Positions 9,059-17,298 of a DNA stretch of 40,246 nucleotides are shown one piece after another; positions within the stretch are counted from its first letter, which is position 1; the number at the start of each line of letters is the position of its first letter. Source of the stretch: Phycisphaerae bacterium. Its GTDB lineage: Bacteria; Planctomycetota; Phycisphaerae; Tepidisphaerales; Tepidisphaeraceae. The position numbers and the translations under genes are program-made. Location of the stretch: positions 1 through 40,246 of the forward strand of contig JAICTV010000021.1 of the NCBI GenBank assembly GCA_025936175.1. Reading direction: 5' to 3'. The notes beneath the pieces were generated by a model. That model saw only the letters and a list, made by a program, of their open reading frames with translations, was not told the DNA's origin and searched no databases.

Positions 9059-12000
9059 TCAGTGGAAGCGGATCGTCACGATCTGGTACGGCGTGTACGC
9101 GATCTCGACGCCATCGTCGCGCGACTTCGCCTTGCCCGTCGGCTCCTCGAGGATGTTACAGAGCGTCGCTCGCTTGAAAGGCGCATCGAGCTTCAGCCGC
9201 GCGACGCCGCGGGCGCCGTGGCATTCGTAAAGACGCACGATCACGCCCTCGCCGTCCTCGGCGCGCTTGATCGTGTCGATGACGAGGTTCGGGTCCATCG
9301 TCGAGGCGAACGATCTCGGCGGCGCCGTGCCGCGCGCCCACAAGATCGGGACGTTGAACTTCATCGCCTCGGCGACCACGCCCGCCTCGCGCCAGCCGCC
9401 CGCGTGGGGCATGATCGCGTAGCTGAATCGCTGGGGGCCCAGGTCGGCGACTTGATCGGGGTCCTTGGTGCTGCGCAGCAGCGACAGCCGCATCATGTTG
9501 CCGAACGTCCCGAAGCCGTACTTGCTCTCGCTGAGGATCGCCACGCCGAAGCCGTGCTCCGACAGGTCGGCCCACTTGTGCATCGGCACCTCGTAGCGCG
9601 CGAGGTCATGCATCGTGTTGTAATGCGTCGGCCGCTCGACGTTGCCGAACTGCATCTCGCAGGTGGCGTTCATCGCGCGGACGTTCACGGGAAAGGCCGC
9701 CTTGAGGAACTGGTGCCGCTCCCGCCAGTCGACGTCGCAGTGGAACTCCAGCCGCCGGGCGTTCGCGTCGAGGCGGACGGTCTGCTTCATCTTCGATTTC
9801 TTGCCGATCTCGAAGTCGAGCGAGACTTCGCGCCGCAACGGCGACGACTGCGTCACGCGCATCCGCGTCGCCGGCTCGATATCGCGCTCGGTCTCGAGAT
9901 GGAACGGATCGACGTCCCACGCATCCCACGCGGTCGGCTCGTCTTCGTACAGCTTGAGCCCCGCGGCCTGCCCCGGCGCGATCGCCTCGCGACCGGTCGC
10001 ATTGTCGATCAGCGAGATCAGTCGGCCGTCCGACGACAGCGTTGCACGCAGATACGCGTTCTCCAGGACGATCGTGTTCCCCGTCTTCATCAGTTCGACA
10101 TGATCCATCGCGTCATCGATCCGGCCGATGCCGTAGCTCGGCGTCTCGACGTACGCGAGCTTCCCGTCCGGCGTCTGCGCCACCTCCGAGCGCGCGAACC
10201 CGGTCGTGTTGACGGGGGAGAAGGCGTCGCCATTGCTCGACAGCGCGCTCAGCGCCGCATCGCGCAGCGCCGTTCCCCGGCGCTCGATTTCCGCATAGTC
10301 GCGCTTCGCATCCTCGTATACGAGCGTGATCGAGCTGCCGGGGAGGATGTCGTGGAACTGGTTGAGGAGGACGAGTTTCCAGAGCGCGTCGAGTTCGTTA
10401 GACGGATAAGCGAACCCGGGATCTCCCGCTGCGCTGGAACCCGGCTGCGCACCTCCGCCAATTGCGCGCGCGAGCGATGCGAGCGTCGCGAGGAATTCGA
10501 CATCGTGCAGCAGGATTTCACTCTTTCGATTTCCGCGCTTCGTTTGCGCCTGCGTCGTGTAAGTGCCGCGGTGAAGCTCGAAGTACAGCTCGCCGATCAT
10601 TCGCGGGCGATCGATGACGTCCTTCTCCAGCAGCGTGAAGAACTCATCGCTCGTGCGCATCTTCGTCCGCGGCAGGCCCTGCAGATCCTTCGCCCGGCGG
10701 ATCGATTCGATCATCCGCTTGACCGGTCCGCCGCCACCGTCGCCGTAGCCGAACAGCATCAAACTGTGCCGGCCGCGATCGTGGTCCTTGTACTCCTTCG
10801 CGTTCTTGCGCAGCTCGGCGACATTCGCCTCGGCGTTGTAGGTGTCCGCAGGCGGGAAATGGGCGAGGACTTCGCTGCCGTCGATGCCCTGCCAGTTGAA
10901 CGTGTGATGGTGCGGCTTGTTGAAGCGGTTCCAGCTCAGCTTTTGCGTGAGGAAGCGCGTGATGCCCGCGAGCCGCATGATCTGCGGGAGCTGGCCGTTG
11001 TAGCCGAAGACGTCCGGGTTCCAGAATTCCTTGCAGCGAATTCCGAACTCGCGCTGGAAGAACGTCTGCCCGACGAGGAACTGCCGGACAAGCGATTCAC
11101 CCGAGGGGATGTTGCAGTCCGGCTCGATCCACGTCCCGCCGACGGGAACGAACTGTCCCGACTTCACCTTCGCCTTGATGCGGCGATACAGATCCGGGTT
11201 GCGGTCTTTGATGACCTGGTACTGATACGCCTGCGAGCAGGCGAAGACGAAGTCGGGGTATTCGTCCATGTACCGCGTCTGCGTCGCGAAGGTGCGCTCG
11301 CATTTGCGGTGCGTCTCCGCGAGCGGCCAGAGCCACGCGGTGTCGATGTGCGCGTGCCCGATCGCCGACAGCTCGTGCGTCGCCGTCGCGTTGTGCCGCT
11401 CGTAGAGTTTTTTCGGGATGGCCTGAGACTTCTTCCACGTCGATCGATCTTCCAGATCGAACGTGTTGGCGAAGCGATTCAGCTCCGCGAGCAAAAGCCC
11501 CTGCCACGACGCGTCGCTCGTCGCGTTCTCCTTCGCCATCTCCGCTTCCAGCGTCTGGAGAATCCAAAGATCCCAGTACAGCTCCCACGCCGCCGGGTCG
11601 AACGCCGCGATCTCGCATTTATCGAGCACGAAAGGCGAGACGTTGGCGAACGGTTTCTGGTGCCACTGCCCGAACTTCTGATTGCAGGCCATCTCGACCT
11701 GCAGCTCGATCGTTTCCCCGCCGCGGGCGCGCGGGAGGATGATCGCGTCCGGCCGCTCGCCGTGCGTCCAGTTGAGGCCCTGCAGCACTTTCCCGTCCCG
11801 CCAGAGCGTTGCCTCGCTCCAACTGATCCAGAGGAAATCGACGCGTCGTCCCGCCCATTCCTTCGGCACCGTCGCCGTCACGCGAAACCAGTACGTCGCC
11901 CACAGCGGCCCGAATTGATCCCCCAGCTTCGCCGGCTTGAACTTCAGCTTCTGCGCCTCGGCGTACGAAATGCGCTCCACCCGTGGCGAGACGAGGATGC

Positions 12001-12094
12001 GATCCGCTTTTTGCGTGGCGGAATAAATCTTCGCTTTGATGCGATCGCCGAGCTGCTTGACGCGCTCGCGGGTGTAATCGGGATGGCGTTCCAC
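9059..12094 (-). CDS. GH38 alpha-mannosidase
   Basis: About 1011 residues if started at the GTG near 12094, which has AGGA about 11 bases upstream and yields VERHPDYTRERVKQLGDRI, the usual beginning of bacterial GH38 proteins. A longer TTG start at 12163 would run into the divergent ubiD-like gene. The catalytic zinc site is AIGHAHIDTAWLWPL (about 245-258 from the GTG), and the nucleophile Asp is in FWNPDVFGYNGQLPQ. Also visible are GGTWIEPDCNIPSGESL and KLSWNRFNKP, followed by the long beta-sandwich C-terminal half. GH38 enzymes hydrolyse alpha-mannosides with retention. No signal peptide is seen, so the enzyme is probably cytoplasmic and acts on imported oligosaccharides. Confidence 0.93.
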   Translation of the reverse strand: MERHPDYTRERVKQLGDRIKAKIYSATQKADRILVSPRVERISYAEAQKLKFKPAKLGDQFGPLWATYWFRVTATVPKEWAGRRVDFLWISWSEATLWRDGKVLQGLNWTHGERPDAIILPRARGGETIELQVEMACNQKFGQWHQKPFANVSPFVLDKCEIAAFDPAAWELYWDLWILQTLEAEMAKENATSDASWQGLLLAELNRFANTFDLEDRSTWKKSQAIPKKLYERHNATATHELSAIGHAHIDTAWLWPLAETHRKCERTFATQTRYMDEYPDFVFACSQAYQYQVIKDRNPDLYRRIKAKVKSGQFVPVGGTWIEPDCNIPSGESLVRQFLVGQTFFQREFGIRCKEFWNPDVFGYNGQLPQIMRLAGITRFLTQKLSWNRFNKPHHHTFNWQGIDGSEVLAHFPPADTYNAEANVAELRKNAKEYKDHDRGRHSLMLFGYGDGGGGPVKRMIESIRRAKDLQGLPRTKMRTSDEFFTLLEKDVIDRPRMIGELYFELHRGTYTTQAQTKRGNRKSEILLHDVEFLATLASLARAIGGGAQPGSSAAGDPGFAYPSNELDALWKLVLLNQFHDILPGSSITLVYEDAKRDYAEIERRGTALRDAALSALSSNGDAFSPVNTTGFARSEVAQTPDGKLAYVETPSYGIGRIDDAMDHVELMKTGNTIVLENAYLRATLSSDGRLISLIDNATGREAIAPGQAAGLKLYEDEPTAWDAWDVDPFHLETERDIEPATRMRVTQSSPLRREVSLDFEIGKKSKMKQTVRLDANARRLEFHCDVDWRERHQFLKAAFPVNVRAMNATCEMQFGNVERPTHYNTMHDLARYEVPMHKWADLSEHGFGVAILSESKYGFGTFGNMMRLSLLRSTKDPDQVADLGPQRFSYAIMPHAGGWREAGVVAEAMKFNVPILWARGTAPPRSFASTMDPNLVIDTIKRAEDGEGVIVRLYECHGARGVARLKLDAPFKRATLCNILEEPTGKAKSRDDGVEIAYTPYQIVTIRFH

Positions 12095-12149
12095 GTGTCG
12101 ATCGATCCTTTCAGAGGCGGTGAAACTTTCGAGCGGTGCGGATTGTGCG

Positions 12150-12155
12150 TACGAT
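12150..12155 (+). promoter_or_regulatory. Candidate -10 element for a leaderless ubiD-like mRNA
   Basis: TACGAT lies eight bases before the ATG at 12163, so transcription would begin at or within a base or two of the start codon. No Shine-Dalgarno fits before this ATG. No convincing -35 box is visible. Confidence 0.35.
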
Positions 12156-12162
12156 CGCGGCA

Positions 12163-13755
12163 ATGTCCACGCCGACGCCCGCGCCTTCGCCGACGCTGTC
12201 CGATTTCATCGCCCGCCTCGATCGCCAAGGCGAGCTGACGCGCGTGACGACGAAGGTGAGTCCGATCCTCGAAATCGCCGAGATCTGCGACCGCGCCTGC
12301 AAGATGCCCGCGCCGCACCCGCCGACGAACGAACGCGATCGCAGCCCCGCCGCGAAGCTCGGCGGGAAAGCGCTGCTCTTCGAAAACGTCGAAGGCTCCG
12401 ACATCCCCGTCGCGATCAACACCTTCGGCAGCTACTGGCGGATCAATCAGGCGCTCGGCACCGAATCGCTCGATGCGCTGGCCGATCGCGTGCAGCAACT
12501 CGTCAAGCCAGAGATCCCCACCACGCTCCTCGAAAAGATGAAACGCCTGCCCGACCTGATCAAGATCGCCGGCTTCCCGCCGCGGGTGGTGCGTTCTGGG
12601 ATCTGTCAGGAGGTGGTGCTCGAAGGCGACAAAGCAGACCTCACAAAACTCCCGCTGATCCAGTGCTGGCCGTTGGACGGCGATCTCACGTCCGGTCAGG
12701 TTTCTGAATCAATCAACAACCAACCATCAACCATCAACAATCCGCCGCGCAGCGGCAGATACATCACCCTCGGCGGCATCTTCACCAAGAATCCCGAAAC
12801 CGGCGACCGCAACATCGGCATGTACCGCGCGCAGCTTTTCGGCCCGCGCCGCATGGCCGTCCATTGGCACACGCACCACGACGGCGCGCGACATTATCGC
12901 CTCTGGCAACGTCGCGGTGAGAAGATGCCGCTCGCGATCGTGCTCGGCGGAGAATCCGTCCTGCCCTACGCGGCCACCGCCCCGCTCCCGCCCGGCGTCG
13001 ACGAAACGCTCTTCGCCGGCTTCCTCAACGGCGGCGGGATCGAACTCGTCAAATGCCGCACGATCGACATGGAAGTGCCCGCCAACGCCGAGATCGTGAT
13101 CGAGGGATTCGTCGATCCAACTGCGAAGATGATCGAAGGCCCCTTCGGCGATCACACCGGCTACTACTCGATGGCCGACTGGTATTACCAGTTCGACGTC
13201 ACCGCCATCACGATGCGCAAGAACCCGATCTACCCGACCACGATCGTCGGCAAGCCGCCGATGGAGGATTATTTTTTGGGCAAGGCGACCGAGCGCGTCT
13301 TCCTGCCGCTGTTGAAGATGCTCATCCCGGACATCATCGATTACGCCCTGCCGATCAGCGGCGTATTCCACAACTGCGCGTTCGTGAAGATCCGCAAGGA
13401 ATACCCATATCAAGCGCGGCGCGTGATGCACGCGATCTGGGGCGCGGGACAAATGGCGTTCACGAAGTTCATCGTCGTCGTGGACGAACAGGTGGACGTG
13501 CACGATGAGCAGGATGTGCTCTTCCACCTCTTCAGCAACTGCGACCCGCAGCGCGACAGCGAGATCGTGCACGGCCCGGTCGACATCCTCGATCACGCCG
13601 CGCCGGACCTGGGCGCCGGCAGCAAGATCGGTTTCGACGCGACGGTCAAATGGGCGGGCGAAGGCCGCGTGCGGCGGTGGCCGAAGGAGCTCGAGATGGA
13701 CCAAGCGACCCGGGAGCTGGTGACACGGAAGTGGAAGCTGTACGGAATCGCGTAA
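12163..13755 (+). CDS. UbiD-family prenylated-FMN (de)carboxylase
   Basis: The ATG at 12163 begins MSTPTPAPSPTLSDFIARLD; a GTG at 12136 in the same frame is possible but less likely. The 530-residue length is normal for UbiD. These enzymes use prenylated FMN to decarboxylate aromatic or unsaturated acids reversibly. Family blocks include PLIQCWPLDGDLTSG, GGIFTKNPETGDRNIGMYR, FGPRRMAVHWHTHHDGARH, IVLGGESVLPYAA, IVIEGFVD and EGPFGDHTGYYS, which carry residues around the cofactor and catalytic Glu-Arg-Glu network. The end has TVKWAGEGRVRRWPKE. No UbiX flavin prenyltransferase is present in the window. The substrate is unknown; menaquinone or ubiquinone ring decarboxylation or an aromatic acid are both possible. 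Confidence 0.92.
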   Translation: MSTPTPAPSPTLSDFIARLDRQGELTRVTTKVSPILEIAEICDRACKMPAPHPPTNERDRSPAAKLGGKALLFENVEGSDIPVAINTFGSYWRINQALGTESLDALADRVQQLVKPEIPTTLLEKMKRLPDLIKIAGFPPRVVRSGICQEVVLEGDKADLTKLPLIQCWPLDGDLTSGQVSESINNQPSTINNPPRSGRYITLGGIFTKNPETGDRNIGMYRAQLFGPRRMAVHWHTHHDGARHYRLWQRRGEKMPLAIVLGGESVLPYAATAPLPPGVDETLFAGFLNGGGIELVKCRTIDMEVPANAEIVIEGFVDPTAKMIEGPFGDHTGYYSMADWYYQFDVTAITMRKNPIYPTTIVGKPPMEDYFLGKATERVFLPLLKMLIPDIIDYALPISGVFHNCAFVKIRKEYPYQARRVMHAIWGAGQMAFTKFIVVVDEQVDVHDEQDVLFHLFSNCDPQRDSEIVHGPVDILDHAAPDLGAGSKIGFDATVKWAGEGRVRRWPKELEMDQATRELVTRKWKLYGIA

Positions 13756-13759
13756 GACA

Positions 13760-13779
13760 ATTGGCCGGATCAGGCCAAT
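13760..13779 (+). terminator. Short hairpin after the ubiD-like gene
   Basis: ATTGGCC and GGCCAAT form a 7-base perfect stem around GGATCA, five bases after the UbiD stop codon. There is no T run, so it may be an mRNA-end stabiliser or a weak terminator instead of a classical intrinsic terminator. Confidence 0.35.
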
Positions 13780-13816
13780 GGTCTGACGCGCATCGGCGGG
13801 CTAAAACGTCCGGCCG

Positions 13817-14467
13817 ATGGGCACTTCAGCGGTGGCGGAGCACTTGAGACAAGCGAAGCTTGAACAACGATGGGCTTCGCTGTGTCATGGCCTCGGTACC
13901 GAGGAGGCACGGGCGGACGTCTTCGATCAGCTTTACGCCGCCTACTCGGCCGCAGACCGGCATTATCACGATATTCGGCATATCGAGCATTGCCTGCACG
14001 AGTTCGATTCCGTTCGCGCGCTGGCCCAGGAACCGCGCGCGCTGGAGCTGGCGATCTGGTTCCACGACGTGATCTACGACGGCCGGCGGCAGGACAACGA
14101 AGAAAAGTCGGCGGATTTCGCGGAAGTTCACCTGCGCGAGCTCGGCGCGGACACGGGGCTTCGCCGCGACGTCCGCGAGCTGATCCTCCTCACCCGCCAC
14201 GATCGCACGCCGCCGACGGTGGACGGGAAGCTGATGGTCGACATCGACCTCTCGAGCCTCGGCATCGCGCCCGAGGCGTTTGACGCCAACGGCGACGCCA
14301 TCCGCCGCGAGTATCCGCACGTGAGCGACGCCGACTTTTGCCGCGGGCGCGCCGATCTGCTCGGCCGATTCCTCGAGCGGCCGCGGATCTATTACACGGA
14401 CTTCTTCCGCGAGCGCTACGAACGCGCGGCGCGGGCGAACCTGTGCCGCACGCTGGCCGCGTCGTGA
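13817..14467 (+). CDS. HD-superfamily metal-dependent hydrolase
   Basis: A 216-residue protein with the pattern of the predicted HD-type phosphohydrolases of COG4339. The first His region is YHDIRHIEHCLHEF, the HD pair is in AIWFHDVIYDGRRQDNEEKSA, further His/Asp residues are in LILLTRHDRTPP, and the distal metal-binding Asp is in LMVDIDLSSLG. The C-terminal block RIYYTDFFRERYERAARANL is also characteristic. The enzyme should be cytoplasmic; substrate unknown, possibly a nucleotide. It starts about 60 bases after the ubiD-like gene on the same strand, so the two may be co-transcribed. It converges with the isomerase gene, with only 12 bases between the stops. Confidence 0.85.
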   Translation: MGTSAVAEHLRQAKLEQRWASLCHGLGTEEARADVFDQLYAAYSAADRHYHDIRHIEHCLHEFDSVRALAQEPRALELAIWFHDVIYDGRRQDNEEKSADFAEVHLRELGADTGLRRDVRELILLTRHDRTPPTVDGKLMVDIDLSSLGIAPEAFDANGDAIRREYPHVSDADFCRGRADLLGRFLERPRIYYTDFFRERYERAARANLCRTLAAS

Positions 14468-14479
14468 TCGGCGTCGGCA

Positions 14480-15646
14480 TTACTTCGAAGTCGAAGGCAG
14501 TGTAGTCGCGGGAGTCGGCACAAGATCGCTGCCCCCGCCCGCGCCGCCTCCCGCGCCCCCTCCCGTCGCCGGTTGCGTCGCGGCACGCTCGCGCTCGCGT
14601 TCCCATTGTTTGCGCATCTCTTCCTTGTCCTTGATCGCCGCGTTGGCCTTGGCGATGCGGTCGTCCCACTGCTTCTTCAGCGTCGGATCGGTGATCTGAA
14701 GGTTCGCGCGCGCCCGATCGGCGAGCTGCTGGCGGAGCTCCTTGACGGTCGCGTCGATCGCGCGCTGCTGCAAGTCCGCGCGAAGACTCTCTTTGACATC
14801 CTCGAATTTCACCGCCTTGGGCGGGATGCGCTTCTCGAGCAGGATGAGGTGATAGTTTCCCTCCGCCTGAACGACGTCGGAGACCTCGCCCTCCTTCAGC
14901 GCGAACGCCGCCTGCTTGAACGCGTCCGGCAGCCCCTGCCATTTCAGGCTGAACGGGCGGATCATCCCGCCGAGCGGCGCGGTCGCGGGGTTGCGGCTCA
15001 TCTCCTGCGCGACCTTCGCGAACGGCTCCCCCGCCGCCAGCCGACGCTTGGCCTCGGCAATCTCCTGGAGGTTGGCGCACTGGATGTGCCGGCACTGCAC
15101 CGTCTCGCCATAGAGCGCGGCGAACGCCTGCTTGAGGTTCTCGTCGCTGATCTTCCCCTTGAGCATCGGCTCGGCGATCTTGCGGAGGTACGCGTTGGTC
15201 TCGACGACGATGTCGAATTCCGCGCGGCTGATGTGCTGATTCGCCAGGAACTGATCCGCCGCCTGCTCGTTGTCGTGCTGCATGTCCGCGCGGAGCTTGT
15301 CCGCCTCGGCGGTCTTGTTCTTCTCCACAGCGGCGTTGATCTTGTCGATCGTTTTGCGGTTGGAGTCCTCGAACATCTTGTCGATGGTCCGCTGGCGCTC
15401 CTGCTGGACGTCCTGCGGCGAGACCGCGACGCCGTTGCGCCGCGCGGTGCTCTTCACCAGCTCGAGCTGGACGATGTTGAGCAGCACGTTCAGTCCGTAA
15501 CCCTCAAACAGCGGACGCTCGAGCTGTTCCTTGGTGATCTGCACGTCCCCGACTTTGGCGATGGTCTCATCCGCGGCGGCGGTGATCGCGGCCACGGACA
15601 GTGCGGACAATGCTGCGAGGGCGACGACGGACAACTGCTTTCTCAA
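14480..15646 (-). CDS. Secreted parvulin-type peptidyl-prolyl isomerase (SurA/PrsA-like)
   Basis: The start is TTG at 15646 because AGGAG stands eight bases upstream and a proper signal peptide follows (MRKQLSVVALAALSALSV). Longer starts add a meaningless leader. The 388-residue product has a SurA-N-like helical region (about 30-190, with EQLERPLFEGYGLN). A rotamase domain follows (about 190-290): QCRHIQCANLQEIAEAKRRL, FAKVAQEMSRNPATAPLGG, DAFKQAAFALKEGEVSD and NYHLILLEKR. A charged helical region comes next, and the C-terminal tail is Gly/Thr/Pro-rich and probably disordered. It should act as a periplasmic folding chaperone/isomerase for exported proteins. Confidence 0.9.
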   Translation of the reverse strand: MRKQLSVVALAALSALSVAAITAAADETIAKVGDVQITKEQLERPLFEGYGLNVLLNIVQLELVKSTARRNGVAVSPQDVQQERQRTIDKMFEDSNRKTIDKINAAVEKNKTAEADKLRADMQHDNEQAADQFLANQHISRAEFDIVVETNAYLRKIAEPMLKGKISDENLKQAFAALYGETVQCRHIQCANLQEIAEAKRRLAAGEPFAKVAQEMSRNPATAPLGGMIRPFSLKWQGLPDAFKQAAFALKEGEVSDVVQAEGNYHLILLEKRIPPKAVKFEDVKESLRADLQQRAIDATVKELRQQLADRARANLQITDPTLKKQWDDRIAKANAAIKDKEEMRKQWERERERAATQPATGGGAGGGAGGGSDLVPTPATTLPSTSK

Positions 15647-15895
15647 GTGTGGATCTCCTGGCGGCGAAACGCGCAGTATCGGAACGACCTGCGGCCCGTC
15701 AAGTTTATCCAAACGCCGCGTTAGCGCGATGAAAACCGCGTGGCGATGATAGACCGATAAGACCGACGGGCGTGTGATGCCGATGCTGTTTCCTTGCCTT
15801 CGTTTTGCTGCCGTCCGGCTCGGGCATTCACCTTCAGCACCCTCTGCACGATGCCGGACATCGAACCGCGCGGAAGAGAAACGTCAGCCTCGGCG

Positions 15896-15901
15896 TATAA
15901 T
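15896..15901 (+). promoter_or_regulatory. Candidate -10 element for acpS, leaderless arrangement
   Basis: A perfect TATAAT ends eight bases before the acpS ATG at 15909, placing the likely transcription start on the A of the start codon. No Shine-Dalgarno can fit. The -35 region is not recognisable. The divergent spacer 15647-15908 holds nothing else that I recognise. Confidence 0.5.
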
Positions 15902-15908
15902 CCGCGGC

Positions 15909-16298
15909 ATGCCGATCCTGGGTCATGGCATCGACATCGTCGAAACCGCGCGGGTGAAGCGCCTCGTCGACGAGCACGGGCAGCGCTTCCTCGATCGTGT
16001 CTTCACGCCGGCGGAGCAGGAATACTGCCAGAAAAACCCGAAGCGCTACTTCGAGCACCTGGCCGGGCGATTCGCCGCGAAGGAGGCGGTGCTCAAGGTG
16101 CTCGGCACCGGATGGCGCGGCGGGATCGCCTGGACGGACGTCGAAGTCGTCAAGGATCCCAGCGGCCAGCCGCGCGTCCAGCTTGATGGCGAGTGCGCTC
16201 GCGTCGCGTCGGAGATGGGCATCGCCCACTGGCACCTGAGCATCAGCCACATCGAGACGCACGCGACGGCCAGCGCTATTGGCCTAAAGGGAACGTAG
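15909..16298 (+). CDS. acpS: Holo-[acyl-carrier-protein] synthase
   Basis: A 129-residue protein of the usual AcpS length. AcpS transfers 4'-phosphopantetheine from coenzyme A to apo-ACP in fatty acid synthesis. The N-terminal GHGIDIVETARVKRL contains the Mg-binding Asp, and RFAAKEAVLKVLGTG contains the second metal ligand (Glu) and catalytic Lys. FTPAEQEYC and the C-terminal HLSISHIETHATASAI complete the pattern. The start is placed at MPILGHGI; longer frames upstream are not family-like. TATAAT immediately before the start suggests a leaderless message. The gene converges with the ESCRT-III-like gene 42 bases away. Confidence 0.95.
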   Translation: MPILGHGIDIVETARVKRLVDEHGQRFLDRVFTPAEQEYCQKNPKRYFEHLAGRFAAKEAVLKVLGTGWRGGIAWTDVEVVKDPSGQPRVQLDGECARVASEMGIAHWHLSISHIETHATASAIGLKGT

Positions 16299-16340
16299 AC
16301 GCGGCTCGGACTGCCCCGTATCCCGATCCCGTCCTGTGCG

Positions 16341-16949
16341 TTAATCCTTCTGCTTCGTCGCCCCCAGTTCCTTGGCGATCTCGCTCTCGAGCTCATCGAG
16401 CTTCCCCAGCTCCGCCTTTTCGCCGGCCAGCACCTCCGCCTGGATCATCCGATCGATCTCGTCGTCGGTGACCAGGTCCTCGCGCGTCGTCGCGGCGGTC
16501 CCGCTGCGCGCGGCGTCTTCCATCGAATCGAGGAACAGCTCCATCCGCTCTTCCATCGATCCCGCCTGCGCAACCGCCTTCTCCCAATCCGCCTGCGTCT
16601 TGGTCAGATCCATTTCGCCGAAGATCTGACCGATCTGTCCGGCCATGACGTTCATCGATTCCGCGAACTGCGCGCTCGCTTGCGCCTGCTGCGAGATAAG
16701 CATCGCGTTCTTGATCGCCAGCAACTGCCGCTCGAGCATCTTCTTCACCGCCGCCGTCTTCTTCAGCGCCGAGCGGATGAACTGATACTGCCCGTCGTCG
16801 CCGATCTGCTTGGCGTGCCGCGCGTTGCGAATAAAATCCTCGGCGAATTTTTCCTGCTGTCGGATCGAGCGCTCAATCGAGCGCATGCCCGCCTTCACCT
16901 TCATCTCGCGCTCGATGCGACGCTCGTCTTTGCTTTTGAACAGGCCCAT
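16341..16949 (-). CDS. ESCRT-III-like protein, Vps2/CHMP type, with weak MIM1-like C-terminus
   Basis: The ATG at 16949 has GAGG eight bases upstream and gives a 202-residue product starting MGLFKSKDERR. Reading it against the known pattern of Vps24/CHMP3, the order and spacing agree along the whole length. A basic start is followed by GMRSIERSIRQQ (CHMP3 has EMRVVDRQIRDI). A basic alpha1-alpha2 hairpin runs to about residue 110, with LKKTAAVKKMLERQLLAIKN. An acidic helix LFLDSMEDAARS follows (131-149), then TDDEIDRMIQAEV (161-173; CHMP3 has EMEIDRILFEIT). The last helix has ESEIAKELGATK (188-199), which fits the MIM1 pattern at the acidic, first hydrophobic, Leu and basic positions but lacks the usual Arg and last Leu. 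It lies at the end of the 24.6-16.3 kb cluster. ESCRT-III proteins form membrane-deforming filaments. A PspA-like or unrelated coiled coil is the alternative. Confidence 0.75.
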   Translation of the reverse strand: MGLFKSKDERRIEREMKVKAGMRSIERSIRQQEKFAEDFIRNARHAKQIGDDGQYQFIRSALKKTAAVKKMLERQLLAIKNAMLISQQAQASAQFAESMNVMAGQIGQIFGEMDLTKTQADWEKAVAQAGSMEERMELFLDSMEDAARSGTAATTREDLVTDDEIDRMIQAEVLAGEKAELGKLDELESEIAKELGATKQKD

Positions 16950-16959
16950 GATGCACACC

Positions 16960-17295
16960 TCAATCTCGCGACATCGGCAAATAGAACGCCAGCCAGAACC
17001 CGCCGATCGTCATCCAGAACACGCCCCAGCCCGTCCCGCCGCGGATGCACTCGCCCAGCCCCCCGGCAAGGCACGCGAGCGCGCTGGCAAAACCGACGCG
17101 CCGCGGTCCGCCGAGCGCGGCAAGGAGTTGACCGATGAATTCCAGCACGCCGTCCACCCGCTCGCGGAAGAACCCGGTGACGCGACGCGACCGATCGCCG
17201 ACCGGATCCGCGCGACCATAATCGATCGGCGGCGACGACGGCGACGGGGCGTCACCCGGCGCTTCGACTCGTCCGACATGCACGCGCTCGCCCAT
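16960..17295 (-). CDS. Small membrane protein between a membrane gene and the ESCRT-III-like gene
   Basis: A 111-residue protein, not recognised. The first 40 residues are Pro/Asp/Arg-rich and probably cytoplasmic. Residues about 45-70 contain a VDGVLEFIGQLLAALGG helix, and the end (about 75-108) has FASALACLAGGLGECI and GVFWMTIGGFWLAFYL, which read as one or two membrane segments. It starts three bases after the stop of the upstream membrane protein gene and stops 10 bases before the ESCRT-III-like ATG, so the three are very likely one transcript. An inferred role is a membrane anchor or recruiter for the ESCRT-III-like protein. Confidence 0.65.
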   Translation of the reverse strand: MGERVHVGRVEAPGDAPSPSSPPIDYGRADPVGDRSRRVTGFFRERVDGVLEFIGQLLAALGGPRRVGFASALACLAGGLGECIRGGTGWGVFWMTIGGFWLAFYLPMSRD

Positions 17296-17298
17296 TGG

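Noticed and set aside
1994..12238. Plus-strand open frame of over 10 kb (3414 residues) opposite several minus-strand genes
   Set aside because: It is extremely rich in Arg, Asp, His and Val with no domains, and lies antisense to recognised genes (M20, SagB-like, ChdC, GH38). It is a product of high-GC codon structure on the other strand.
15774..15908. Longer N-terminus for acpS
   Set aside because: The extra 45 residues do not resemble AcpS, and TATAAT lies inside them immediately before the ATG at 15909.
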